6,388 nt of DNA from JAKBCQ01 sp021807585. GTDB lineage: Bacteria; Planctomycetota; Planctomycetia; Isosphaerales; Isosphaeraceae. The first letter of the stretch is position 1, and every line of letters starts with the position of its first letter. The notes under the pieces are model-generated. The model was given only the letters and a program-made list of their open reading frames with translations. It was not told the origin of the DNA and searched no databases. The position numbers were made by a program, and so were the translations under genes. The DNA lies in contig DAHWFG010000017.1 in NCBI GenBank assembly GCA_027325115.1, positions 1-6,388 of the forward strand. Direction: 5' to 3'. Shown one piece after another: positions 1-5,341 of the stretch.

Positions 1-774
1 CGACCCTCCCCCCACGCACGCGACGACCGCGTCGGGGAGTCGCCCCGTTCGCTCAAGCATCTGTTCACGAGCCTCGCGGCCGATCACCGCCTGGAAATCG
101 CGGACGATCAGCGGAAAAGGGTGCGGACCGACGACGCTGCCGATGATGTAATGCGTCGATTTTGACGAACCCATCCAATCGCGCATCGCCTCGTTGGTCG
201 CGTCTCGAAGCGTTTTCGACCCCGTCGCTACGGGAACGACGGTCGCCCCCATCGTCCTCATGTTGAAGACGTTGAGCTTTTGCCTGCGGATATCCTCCTC
301 GCCCATGTAAATCACGCATTCCAGACCGAACAGCGCGCACGCGGTCGCCGTCGCCACCCCGTGCTGCCCCGCTCCCGTCTCGGCGATGATTCTACGCTTG
401 CCCATGCGTATCGCCAATAACGCTTGACCGAGTGCGTTATTGATTTTATGAGCGCCCGTATGGTTGAGATCTTCGCGTTTGAGGTAGATCGAGGCGCCCT
501 TTGCGAGTTCGGTGAGCCTGCGCGCGTAATAGATCGGCGACGGCCTGCCGACGTAATTCTTGAGGTAATCGTCGAGTTCGGCGTGGAACGCGGGGTCGCG
601 GCGGGCCGCGGCGTAAGCCTCGGTAAGCCCCTGGAGCGCGTCCATGAGGGTTTCGGGAACGAACCGACCGCCGAACTTGCCGAACCGGCCCAGGTGGTCG
701 GGGTCGCGGGCGAGCGTGCTGGAAGCGTTCGAGGCGCGATCGACGTTCGATGCGGGAGACGAAGACCTAGACAC
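1..774 (-). CDS. trpB: Tryptophan synthase beta chain, C-terminus cut by window edge
   Basis: TrpB joins indole and L-serine into L-tryptophan with pyridoxal phosphate (PLP), as the beta half of the cytoplasmic alpha2beta2 complex. The visible 258 residues read without interruption to base 1. Seen in order: the N-terminal signature GRFGKFGGRFVPETL (29-43), GRPSPIYYARRL (76-87), KREDLNHTGAHKINN with the PLP-binding lysine at 110, AETGAGQHG with the catalytic glutamate at 132, MGEEDIRRQKLNVFNM, SVVGPHPFP, and VGGGS (254-258), where the window ends in the PLP-phosphate loop. Lys110 and Glu132 correspond to Lys87 and Glu109 of the Salmonella enzyme with a constant offset of 23. The start chosen is GTG at 772-774: a GAGG lies 8 bases upstream and an in-frame TAG lies further upstream. 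The first 23 or so residues are a Ser/Ala-rich, poorly conserved leader. About 140 C-terminal residues should lie outside. Identity is certain; the start is likely. Confidence 0.97.
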   Translation of the reverse strand, partial: MSRSSSPASNVDRASNASSTLARDPDHLGRFGKFGGRFVPETLMDALQGLTEAYAAARRDPAFHAELDDYLKNYVGRPSPIYYARRLTELAKGASIYLKREDLNHTGAHKINNALGQALLAIRMGKRRIIAETGAGQHGVATATACALFGLECVIYMGEEDIRRQKLNVFNMRTMGATVVPVATGSKTLRDATNEAMRDWMGSSKSTHYIIGSVVGPHPFPLIVRDFQAVIGREAREQMLERTGRLPDAVVACVGGGS

Positions 775-782
775 GGCGAGAA

Positions 783-786
783 CCTC
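783..786 (-). promoter_or_regulatory. Ribosome binding site deciding the trpB GTG start
   Basis: GAGG on the minus strand sits 8 bases before the GTG at 772-774. It is the reason for preferring this non-ATG start over internal codons; the first in-frame ATG is at residue 44, inside the conserved part of the protein. Confidence 0.6.
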
Positions 787-835
787 GTGAGCCAACGTGG
801 CGGAACGAACCCGACCCTAACGTGCGGGAGGGTTC

Positions 836-865
836 ATTGTCGCGTCGCCCCGTATCGCTGGTCAA
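836..865 (-). promoter_or_regulatory. Candidate sigma70-type promoter for trpB
   Basis: On the minus strand TTGACC (860-865) and GACAAT (836-841) are separated by 18 bases. The hexamers match the -35 and -10 consensus at five and four of six positions. Transcription would begin near 829, giving a 5' leader of about 55 bases before the trpB GTG. I see no Trp-codon leader peptide or attenuator in that leader. Planctomycete promoters are poorly characterised, so this is a sequence-match call only. Confidence 0.4.
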
Positions 866-980
866 GGCGAGTGGCGGTGTTGTAAAAAACGCAACCGTTC
901 CCCTCAGAAAGGAATGAGAGGCGCCGGTTCGTCTAGGAGATTCAGCACGCGTCGGTCTGCACGGGTTTCACCGTGTCCGA

Positions 981-1310
981 TCACGAACTTGATTTCCGTT
1001 TTGGTTTCTCAAGATATCCTCGCCGCATCACGTCCATGATCTCCTCGATTTTCGCCATATCATCGCCGATAAATTCATCAATATCCCTGATGATACCCTC
1101 GTATTCCTTGCGAGCGGCGTCCTGAAACTCGGCGGGAATCGGCTGGTCGTGCCCGTCGAGAATGGTTCGTTTTTCACTCATAAAGTATACCGTTCCGTTC
1201 GATCCGTGCACCGGTTCATCGAAATGCGCCCCAAACACCAGTGTGATCGGGATCTCCGCATCTTTGTCGATTACATAGACACCGAAAACCTGGTTCGAGT
1301 CATGATTCAT
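981..1310 (-). CDS. Small charged protein of unknown function (about 109 residues)
   Basis: I do not recognise the family. The product starting MNHDSNQVFG has a beta-like, mixed N-terminal half (VFGVYVIDKDAEIPITLVFGAHF), a middle with SEKRTILDG, then a strongly charged helical half (EFQDAARKEYEGIIRDIDEF, MAKIEEIMDVMRRGYLEK) and a basic tail ending KPKRKSSS. There is no signal peptide, membrane segment or cysteine, so it is probably cytoplasmic. The ATG at 1308-1310 is chosen; a GTG at 1338-1340 would add 10 residues, and an in-frame TGA just before it bounds the frame. Neither start has a good ribosome binding site, which weakens the call. It lies about 110 bases downstream of another unknown gene on the same strand and may share its transcript. 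Coding is supported by sensible amino-acid composition and the charged helix pattern, but not by homology. Confidence 0.6.
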   Translation of the reverse strand: MNHDSNQVFGVYVIDKDAEIPITLVFGAHFDEPVHGSNGTVYFMSEKRTILDGHDQPIPAEFQDAARKEYEGIIRDIDEFIGDDMAKIEEIMDVMRRGYLEKPKRKSSS

Positions 1311-1342
1311 CGCGTCACGGAACAGAGTAGAACCATGCACAG

Positions 1343-1368
1343 GCGATCATTCGGCTCGTCCGAATCGC
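1343..1368 (-). other. Hairpin between the two unknown genes
   Basis: ATTCGG (1349-1354) and CCGAAT (1360-1365) form a perfect 6-bp stem around the loop CTCGT. Outer GCG/CGC pairs (1343-1345 with 1366-1368) extend it past a three-base bulge. It lies in the 77- to 109-base gap between the two minus-strand unknown genes, immediately before the alternative GTG start at 1340. No T run follows on the minus strand, so it is not a standard terminator. It could be an mRNA processing or translation-control structure, or chance. Confidence 0.35.
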
Positions 1369-1419
1369 GACGACGCTCCACGCTCCTTTCGCTCTCGATT
1401 CTCTGCGGATCGGCCGATT

Positions 1420-1863
1420 TCAGGTCGATTCCAACATCTCCTCGGGCTCGAATTCGTGCTCATCGGTGTAAAACTGGAAAAACCGTTGCCCGGCGACATA
1501 ATCGAACATCGCCCGCCGCACCGTCTGAATCCGCTTGAGGAACTTACGGTATTGATCGAGCATCCGTTTCCGTTCCTCGGCTGGCATGTCGAGGATATCG
1601 ACATACGCGCGCTTGCCCGTATCGGGGTCGCGGACGCTCCAAAGTCGCTTGAATCGCTCTCCCGTATCGTCGTCCTCAAAACACAACATACGTGCGTATT
1701 GTCGCGCCTTCATCTTTTTGGCGAAGGCGATCAGCTCGATTTCCGAGCCGAATCCGCCGTTCTCTTCAATCCACGCGACGATTCGCTCGGTTTCGAGCCG
1801 AGGCCCCTCGGCGGCGCACAATTCCTTCAATCCGGAAACGATCTCGGCGGGTCCCATCTCCAT
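1420..1863 (-). CDS. Unknown charged, mostly helical protein (about 147 residues)
   Basis: I do not recognise the family. The protein starts MEMGPAEIVSG and is predicted largely helical and cytoplasmic, with no signal peptide or membrane segment. Order along the chain: a short N-terminal helical part ending in GGFGSEIE (about 39-46), a basic helix FAKKMKARQYARML, an acidic turn CFEDDDTGERFKRLWSV, a beta-like part RDPDTGKRAYVDILDM, a long basic helix EERKRMLDQYRKFLKRIQ continuing into RRAMFDYVAGQRFFQFY, and an acidic tail. The ATG at 1861-1863 is preferred because GAGGG lies 9 bases upstream. Alternatives are the ATG at 1876-1878 (152 residues) or a GTG at 2071-2073 (217 residues). Codon choice and composition look genuinely coding throughout. 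The alternating basic and acidic helices suggest nucleic-acid or protein binding, but that is a guess. It probably shares transcription with the smaller unknown gene downstream. Confidence 0.75.
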   Translation of the reverse strand: MEMGPAEIVSGLKELCAAEGPRLETERIVAWIEENGGFGSEIELIAFAKKMKARQYARMLCFEDDDTGERFKRLWSVRDPDTGKRAYVDILDMPAEERKRMLDQYRKFLKRIQTVRRAMFDYVAGQRFFQFYTDEHEFEPEEMLEST

Positions 1864-2094
1864 AACACGATCCCTCATAAACGCGAACGTTCCGATCCTT
1901 GATCCCGCACGCGGGCCGATATGATTGGAAATGTAACATCTCAGTCTCCGCTTGTCGATGCACTCGCGTACAAAACTCGACGTTATTTCATCGAGACGCT
2001 CAATCCTCACCACGGCGATCAAAACCCCCTCCGCCTTCGAGATTCGTTCGCAGGATTCCTCATGCCCGATCACCCACTTACGCTTTCAAGATCG

Positions 2095-2123
2095 TTGACT
2101 CGGACAACTCCACACGATAGCGT
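2095..2123 (+). promoter_or_regulatory. Weak promoter candidate for the DUF1080 gene
   Basis: TTGACT (2095-2100) is followed after 17 bases by TAGCGT (2118-2123). The -35 element is good (five of six), but the -10 element matches only three positions. If used, it would leave a long leader of about 180 bases, containing two palindromes, before the start codon at 2310. Confidence 0.22.
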
Positions 2124-2133
2124 GAGCTACCGA

Positions 2134-2169
2134 TCGACGCGTCCCGCGCGTTCGGTCTCGACGCGTCGA
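2134..2169. repeat. Pair of identical TCGACGCGTC palindromic words
   Basis: TCGACGCGTC occurs at 2134-2143 and 2158-2167, start to start 24 bases. Each has the palindrome GACGCGTC at its core, and the second extends to a perfect 12-bp palindrome (2158-2169). They lie between the promoter candidate and the DUF1080 gene and could be operator half-sites. CG-rich palindromic words are common in this DNA, so chance is quite possible. Confidence 0.3.
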
Positions 2170-2309
2170 CTCTCCTCGACCGTCGCCGATCGAGCCCCAG
2201 GCCGCGGGAAAACCACGAGCGAAGCATGCCACGCTCATCCCGCCTCATCCGCACCGTATCGAAGCGATTCGGATCAATTTCCATGATGGTTCACTTAAAG
2301 GAACATGCC

Positions 2310-3071
2310 ATGAAACGTTTGGTAATCACGGCGGCGACGGCGGTCGTCGCGCTTGGCGTTTGGGCTTTGAGCCGGGGCGTCGTCGCGGCCAAAGGGGACG
2401 CCGAGGGGTTCGTTTCGCTCTTCGACGGCAAGAATCTCGACGAATGGAAGATCCCCGAGGGGGACGGCGGCCATTGGAAAATCGTCGACGGAGTGATCGA
2501 TTACGACGCGCGCAGCGAAGCCAAAGGGGAAAAAAGCCTCGTCAGCAAGCGCCAATTCGGCGATTTCGTCCTTTCGATCGATTGGAGGCTTAAGGAAACC
2601 CCCTACATCAACCCCAACATCGCTTACATTTTACCCGACGGCACACACGCTCGAGGAGTCGACGGTAAAGAGCTCAAACTCGCCCTCCCCGACAGCGATT
2701 CGGGCGTTTATCTTCGCGATATCAACGGCAAAAGCCAAGTGAATATGTGGTGTTGGCCGATCGGTTCGGGCGAGGTTTACGGCTACCGGATGGATAAAAG
2801 CATGCCCGCGGCGGTGCGCGCCGGAGTGACGCCGAAAACCCAGGCCGATAAGCCCGTGGGCCAGTGGAATCATTTCGACATCACGCTCAAGAGGGATCGA
2901 CTGACGGTCGTCTTGAACGGGGTGACGGTGATCGAGCACGCGCAACTCCCCGGCATTCCCGCCAAAGGTCCGCTCGTTCTGCAGCATCACGGCGGCTATA
3001 AAGACGGCAAGTATCTGGGGCCTCCCAGCCTCGTACAGTTCCGCAACATCAAGATCAAGTCGCTCGATTGA
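2310..3071 (+). CDS. Exported DUF1080 (3-keto-disaccharide hydrolase-like) protein
   Basis: The 253-residue product belongs to the DUF1080 family (Pfam 3-keto-disaccharide hydrolase), a concanavalin-like beta-sandwich fold found in great numbers in planctomycetes; characterised relatives cleave 3-keto-glycosides. Residues 1-27 are a signal peptide: MKRL, a hydrophobic stretch from VITAATAV to WAL, then RGVVAA. Family signatures follow: GFVSLFDGKNLDEWK (33-47), HWKIVDGVI (55-63), FGDFVLSIDWRLK (83-95), DSDSGVYLRD (128-137), GQWNHFDITLKRDRLTVVLNG, and the closing GPLVLQHHGG with VQFRNIKIKSL, so the domain is complete. The start is fixed by AAGGA seven bases before the ATG and by the signal peptide beginning there; an upstream in-frame ATG at 2226 would bury the signal. 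It acts outside the cytoplasmic membrane. It is the only gene before a terminator, so probably monocistronic. The substrate cannot be read from sequence. Confidence 0.93.
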   Translation: MKRLVITAATAVVALGVWALSRGVVAAKGDAEGFVSLFDGKNLDEWKIPEGDGGHWKIVDGVIDYDARSEAKGEKSLVSKRQFGDFVLSIDWRLKETPYINPNIAYILPDGTHARGVDGKELKLALPDSDSGVYLRDINGKSQVNMWCWPIGSGEVYGYRMDKSMPAAVRAGVTPKTQADKPVGQWNHFDITLKRDRLTVVLNGVTVIEHAQLPGIPAKGPLVLQHHGGYKDGKYLGPPSLVQFRNIKIKSLD

Positions 3072-3114
3072 TCGAAGCGATTGGACGAGCCGACGATTTT
3101 TGGGATCCGCCGAG

Positions 3115-3129
3115 CGCGTTCCGAACGCG
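3115..3129. repeat. Near-perfect 15-bp palindrome after the DUF1080 gene
   Basis: CGCGTTC and GAACGCG are mirrored about one central C. As RNA it would fold as a 5-bp stem CGCGT/ACGCG with a five-base loop, followed by TTTC. It is the first of three inverted repeats in a row in this spacer and may be an accessory terminator stem or a protein site. Confidence 0.35.
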
Positions 3130-3132
3130 TTT

Positions 3133-3160
3133 CGCCCGAGTCGCCGCGGGCGTTTTTATT
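3133..3160 (+). terminator. Intrinsic terminator after the DUF1080 gene
   Basis: CGCCCG (3133-3138) pairs perfectly with CGGGCG (3147-3152) around an eight-base loop, and TTTTTATT follows directly. This is a textbook Rho-independent terminator on the plus strand, about 60 bases past the DUF1080 stop. It separates that gene from the cytochrome gene. Confidence 0.8.
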
Positions 3161-3167
3161 CGGTCGT

Positions 3168-3192
3168 CCCGCCTTGCGTAACTCAAGGCGGG
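3168..3192. repeat. Strong 9-bp hairpin without a T run
   Basis: CCCGCCTTG (3168-3176) and CAAGGCGGG (3184-3192) are perfect inverted repeats around CGTAACT. No T run follows on either strand, so it is not a standard intrinsic terminator. It lies eight bases past the terminator and upstream of the cytochrome promoter candidate. It may be a second-chance terminator stem, an operator, or a dispersed palindromic element. Confidence 0.6.
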
Positions 3193-3246
3193 ATCTCGGC
3201 CTGCATCGCACGGTATCGATTCTCGTCGGCCCGATCGCGTCCTCGA

Positions 3247-3275
3247 TTTTGCCGTCGTTCCCCCCCGCCTATAAA
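3247..3275 (+). promoter_or_regulatory. Candidate promoter of the cytochrome c-msrA operon
   Basis: TATAAA (3270-3275) is a near-consensus -10 box. TTTTGC (3247-3252) sits 17 bases upstream, or TTTGCC with a 16-base spacer, as a poor -35 match. Initiation near 3282 would give a leader of about 31 bases carrying the GGAGGGGG ribosome binding site. The position, after a terminator and just before the gene, supports the call. Confidence 0.4.
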
Positions 3276-3298
3276 ATGGTGGAGAATGAAAGCGAAGC

Positions 3299-3306
3299 GG
3301 AGGGGG
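3299..3306 (+). promoter_or_regulatory. Ribosome binding site of the cytochrome gene
   Basis: GGAGGGGG lies six bases before the ATG at 3313. It decides that start over the in-frame ATG at 3286-3288, whose GGAGA is only about one base away and too close. Confidence 0.75.
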
Positions 3307-3312
3307 AACGCG

Positions 3313-4695
3313 ATGATTCGCAAACAAGTGATGCAATTTGTACTTTTAGCTCTTTGGATGTTTGGGGGTTTGACGGCGGATTCGATCGCGAGTGACGACG
3401 CCGCCTCCATTGCGGCCGAGCGGGGTCGAATCGCGCTCACGTTGGGGAGCTTCCTCGCTCCCGCGTGGAAGGATTCGGCGTACGCGAGAACGGCGCCTTT
3501 CGTGGGCATGACGCCGATCGACGCCGAGACGAGGCCCGATGCGTTCGCCAAAGCGTTCCGAGCACGCTACGGCCTCCATGAGGCGCCCTACGCGAACGAC
3601 GGGCTGCCGATGGGGATCCGACGCGGTAAAGCCGCCGACGGCGGTCGCGAGGGCCTGCAGATCGATTGCATGGTGTGTCATGGGGGATCGATCGGCGGGC
3701 AAAGCTATGTGGGGCTGGGCAATACGACGCTCGATCTCGATACGCTTTTACGCGAGATGACGCTCGCCGACGATCGCAGGCCGCCGCCTCGCGTTTTCGT
3801 CCTCAATTCGACACGGGGGACGGTGAACGCGGGGCAAATCGCCGCGGTCTTATTGAGCCTGCGCAATCCCGATTTATCCCGCGCGCGGTTTCCGACGCCT
3901 CTCGGCGCGAACCTTCCCGAGCTCGACGTTCCGCCGTGGTGGCGGCTCGCCAAAAAAACGACGATCTATTACGACGGCCGAACCGACGCGCGTTCGGTTC
4001 GCACCAACATGCAATTTCTTCTGGGTGAATTCACGCTTGAAGACTTTAAACGTATGGAACCGACGTTTCGCGATATCCGTGAATATTTTAAAAGCATCAA
4101 GCCGCCGAAATACCCGTTCGCGATCGACCGCGATCGAGCCGAGAAAGGCCGCGTGGCGTTCGAGAAGACGTGCTCGAAGTGTCATGGAACTTACGGAGCG
4201 GACGGCGAATACCCCAACATGATTGTTGAGCTTGATCAGATCGGGACCGATCCCAAACGCGCGCTCGGAATTTCGGATCGCCTGATCGAGCATTACAACT
4301 CGACGTGGCTCGGCGAGGATTATCCCGCCGATACGAAGATGACCGGCTACCAGGCGCCTCCGCTCGACGGAATCTGGGCGACCGCTCCCTTCCTGCACAA
4401 CGGTTCGGTCCCCACGCTTCTCGCGCTTCTCGATTCGTCGAAACGACCGATCCGCTTTCGCAAACCGAGCACGACAGACTTTCAATATTATGATCAGATG
4501 AACGTTGGTTGGAAGGTCGAGACGATCGATCCCGGTGAGACCGATCGCGATCTTCCCAAAAACGCTCCGCCGACGGAGGTTCGACGCGTGTATGATACGA
4601 GGCGATTCGGTCTGGGGAATCAAGGACACGTGTACGGCGATAAACTGAGCGACGCCGACCGCTACGCGGTGATTGAATATCTCAAAACGCTGTGA
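3313..4695 (+). CDS. Exported di-haem cytochrome c, RoxA/CCP-like
   Basis: The 460-residue product carries two haem c sites, CMVCH (119-123) and CSKCH (287-291). Residues 1-27 form a signal peptide (basic MIRK, hydrophobic core, then DSIAS), so the haems are attached outside the membrane. Between them are VFVLNSTRGTVNAG and LDVPPWWRLAKKTTIYYDGR, typical of RoxA-like di-haem proteins. After haem two come IGTDP and GYQAPPLDGIWATAPFLHNG (345-364). His362 there matches the LHNGS histidine that ligates the C-terminal haem in the rubber oxygenase RoxA, and Met343 is another possible ligand. The end, QGHVYGDKLSDADRYAVIEY, is typical of this family. Known relatives include RoxA-type oxygenases and di-haem peroxidases (CCP), but most are uncharacterised, so electron transfer, peroxidase or oxygenase activity all remain open. 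msrA follows after 40 bases with no terminator between, suggesting one transcript. Confidence 0.92.
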   Translation: MIRKQVMQFVLLALWMFGGLTADSIASDDAASIAAERGRIALTLGSFLAPAWKDSAYARTAPFVGMTPIDAETRPDAFAKAFRARYGLHEAPYANDGLPMGIRRGKAADGGREGLQIDCMVCHGGSIGGQSYVGLGNTTLDLDTLLREMTLADDRRPPPRVFVLNSTRGTVNAGQIAAVLLSLRNPDLSRARFPTPLGANLPELDVPPWWRLAKKTTIYYDGRTDARSVRTNMQFLLGEFTLEDFKRMEPTFRDIREYFKSIKPPKYPFAIDRDRAEKGRVAFEKTCSKCHGTYGADGEYPNMIVELDQIGTDPKRALGISDRLIEHYNSTWLGEDYPADTKMTGYQAPPLDGIWATAPFLHNGSVPTLLALLDSSKRPIRFRKPSTTDFQYYDQMNVGWKVETIDPGETDRDLPKNAPPTEVRRVYDTRRFGLGNQGHVYGDKLSDADRYAVIEYLKTL

Positions 4696-4735
4696 TCGCG
4701 GCTTTTCTTTTTGATCGGAAATGGAACGAAATACG

Positions 4736-5218
4736 ATGAGCGAGACGCGCCAAGCGATGTTCGGAGCGGGTTGTTTTTGGGGAGTCGAGGAGACGTTCCG
4801 GGGGGTCGACGGGGTCGTTTCGACCGCGGTCGGCTATTCGGGAGGCTCTACGCTCAATCCAACATATCAAGACGTTTGCTCGGACGAGACGGGGCACGCC
4901 GAGGTCGTTCTTGTCGATTACGACATGGAGCGGGTTTCGTTCGAGAAGCTGCTCGACGTTTTCTGGGCGAGCCACGACCCGACGACGCTCAATCGCCAGG
5001 GGCCCGATTTCGGCTCGCAATATCGATCGGCGATCTTTTATTATCGCGACGATCAGCGCGAAGCCGCGATCGCCTCCAAAGCACGCGAGCAGGCGAGCGG
5101 TCGATTCCGCAGGCCGATCGTCACCGAGATTTCGCCGGCGCAGCCGTTTTATCGCGCCGAGGAGTATCATCAGAGATATCTCGCCAAACGCGGTCGATCA
5201 AGTTGCGGAACGCATTGA
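4736..5218 (+). CDS. msrA: Peptide methionine sulfoxide reductase A
   Basis: MsrA reduces the S-epimer of methionine sulfoxide in free form and in proteins, using thioredoxin to regenerate. The 160-residue product is the single MsrA domain without fused MsrB. GAGCFWG holds the catalytic Cys13; Tyr44, Glu56 (GHAEVV), Asp91 and Tyr96 (DFGSQYRS) correspond to Cys51, Tyr82, Glu94, Asp129 and Tyr134 of the E. coli enzyme at a constant offset of 38. A resolving cysteine, Cys157, sits in the tail SSCGTH. There is no signal peptide, so the enzyme is predicted cytoplasmic although its upstream partner is exported. The ATG at 4736 is chosen because the family begins about here and GGAA lies nine bases upstream; the ATG at 4721 would add five residues with no properly spaced binding site. 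It probably shares a transcript with the cytochrome gene. Confidence 0.96.
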   Translation: MSETRQAMFGAGCFWGVEETFRGVDGVVSTAVGYSGGSTLNPTYQDVCSDETGHAEVVLVDYDMERVSFEKLLDVFWASHDPTTLNRQGPDFGSQYRSAIFYYRDDQREAAIASKAREQASGRFRRPIVTEISPAQPFYRAEEYHQRYLAKRGRSSCGTH

Positions 5219-5252
5219 CGTGAGATTCCCAGATCGATTTTCCGAATTCCCC

Positions 5253-5281
5253 CGGTCGCGACGAATCGCGCGTCGCGGCCG
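5253..5281. terminator. Long GC hairpin after msrA, likely terminator stem
   Basis: CGGTCGCGACG (5253-5263) pairs with CGTCGCGGCCG (5271-5281) over 11 positions with one G-U wobble and the seven-base loop AATCGCG. It lies 34 bases past the msrA stop, between convergent genes. Only ATTT appears about eight bases later, so it is not a canonical T-run terminator. It may act with Rho, protect the 3' end, or stop transcription from both sides. Confidence 0.5.
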
Positions 5282-5302
5282 ATCGCCGATTTGATTCAAA
5301 AC

Positions 5303-5323
5303 ATTACTACGCGAGTACGTAAT
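5303..5323 (-). terminator. AT-rich hairpin past the DUF1501 gene, weak terminator
   Basis: ATTAC-TAC and GTA-GTAAT form an 8-bp stem with one bulged C and a four-base loop. On the minus strand it lies about 20 bases past the DUF1501 stop and is followed by GTTTTG, which makes a weak intrinsic terminator. Read on the plus strand the loop is GCGA, a GNRA-type tetraloop, but the 3' side is A-rich. Confidence 0.4.
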
Positions 5324-5341
5324 AAAATACAAACGGCGGAA

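Larger units (their letters stand above)
775..980. other. Spacer between trpB and an unknown gene
   Basis: About 206 bases without a gene I can support. It contains the trpB promoter and ribosome binding site candidates. There is also a run of six A (884-889; T on the minus strand) and a 5-bp hairpin CACGG/CCGTG at 960-975, just past the stop of the unknown minus-strand gene. Neither forms a canonical intrinsic terminator, because no stable stem directly abuts the T run. Confidence 0.4.
1864..2309. other. Divergent spacer, possibly with an N-terminal extension on the minus strand
   Basis: This stretch separates the leftward unknown gene from the rightward DUF1080 gene. On the minus strand the frame of the 147-residue protein stays open back to a TGA at 2086-2088, so a GTG at 2071-2073 could add 70 residues. 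That GTG has no clear ribosome binding site and the added residues do not resemble anything I know. The remainder (2089-2309) holds a weak rightward promoter candidate, two GC-rich palindromes and the DUF1080 ribosome binding site. A short inverted repeat CCCG/CGGG lies at 1904-1915. Confidence 0.5.
5219..5341. other. Convergent spacer between msrA and the DUF1501 gene
   Basis: About 123 bases with no coding potential I can support. It holds the two hairpins described at 5253-5281 and 5303-5323. The right end (5290-5335) is distinctly AT-rich compared with the rest of the window. Confidence 0.6.

Noticed and set aside
424..885. Long plus-strand open frame opposite trpB
   Set aside because: It lies antisense to unambiguous trpB sequence and its translation is a repetitive, Arg/Gly/Val-rich shadow with no family features.
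884..921. Possible terminator for the unknown gene at 981 (T run with a CCTC/GAGG hairpin)
   Set aside because: The stem is only four pairs with a twelve-base loop, and about twelve bases separate it from the T run, so it does not meet the usual form of an intrinsic terminator.
1149..1902. Plus-strand open frames opposite the two unknown genes
   Set aside because: They overlap each other in different frames, are rich in Arg/Ser/Pro, lack ribosome binding sites, and are less protein-like than the minus-strand frames.
1921..2286. Plus-strand 121-residue frame in the divergent spacer
   Set aside because: Composition (Arg, Ser, Pro, Thr rich, no hydrophobic core) looks non-coding, no binding site precedes it, and it would run through the DUF1080 leader.
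3874..4629. 251-residue minus-strand frame opposite the cytochrome gene
   Set aside because: It is antisense to a protein with two intact haem motifs and clear family blocks, and its own translation is Arg-rich with no recognisable domain.
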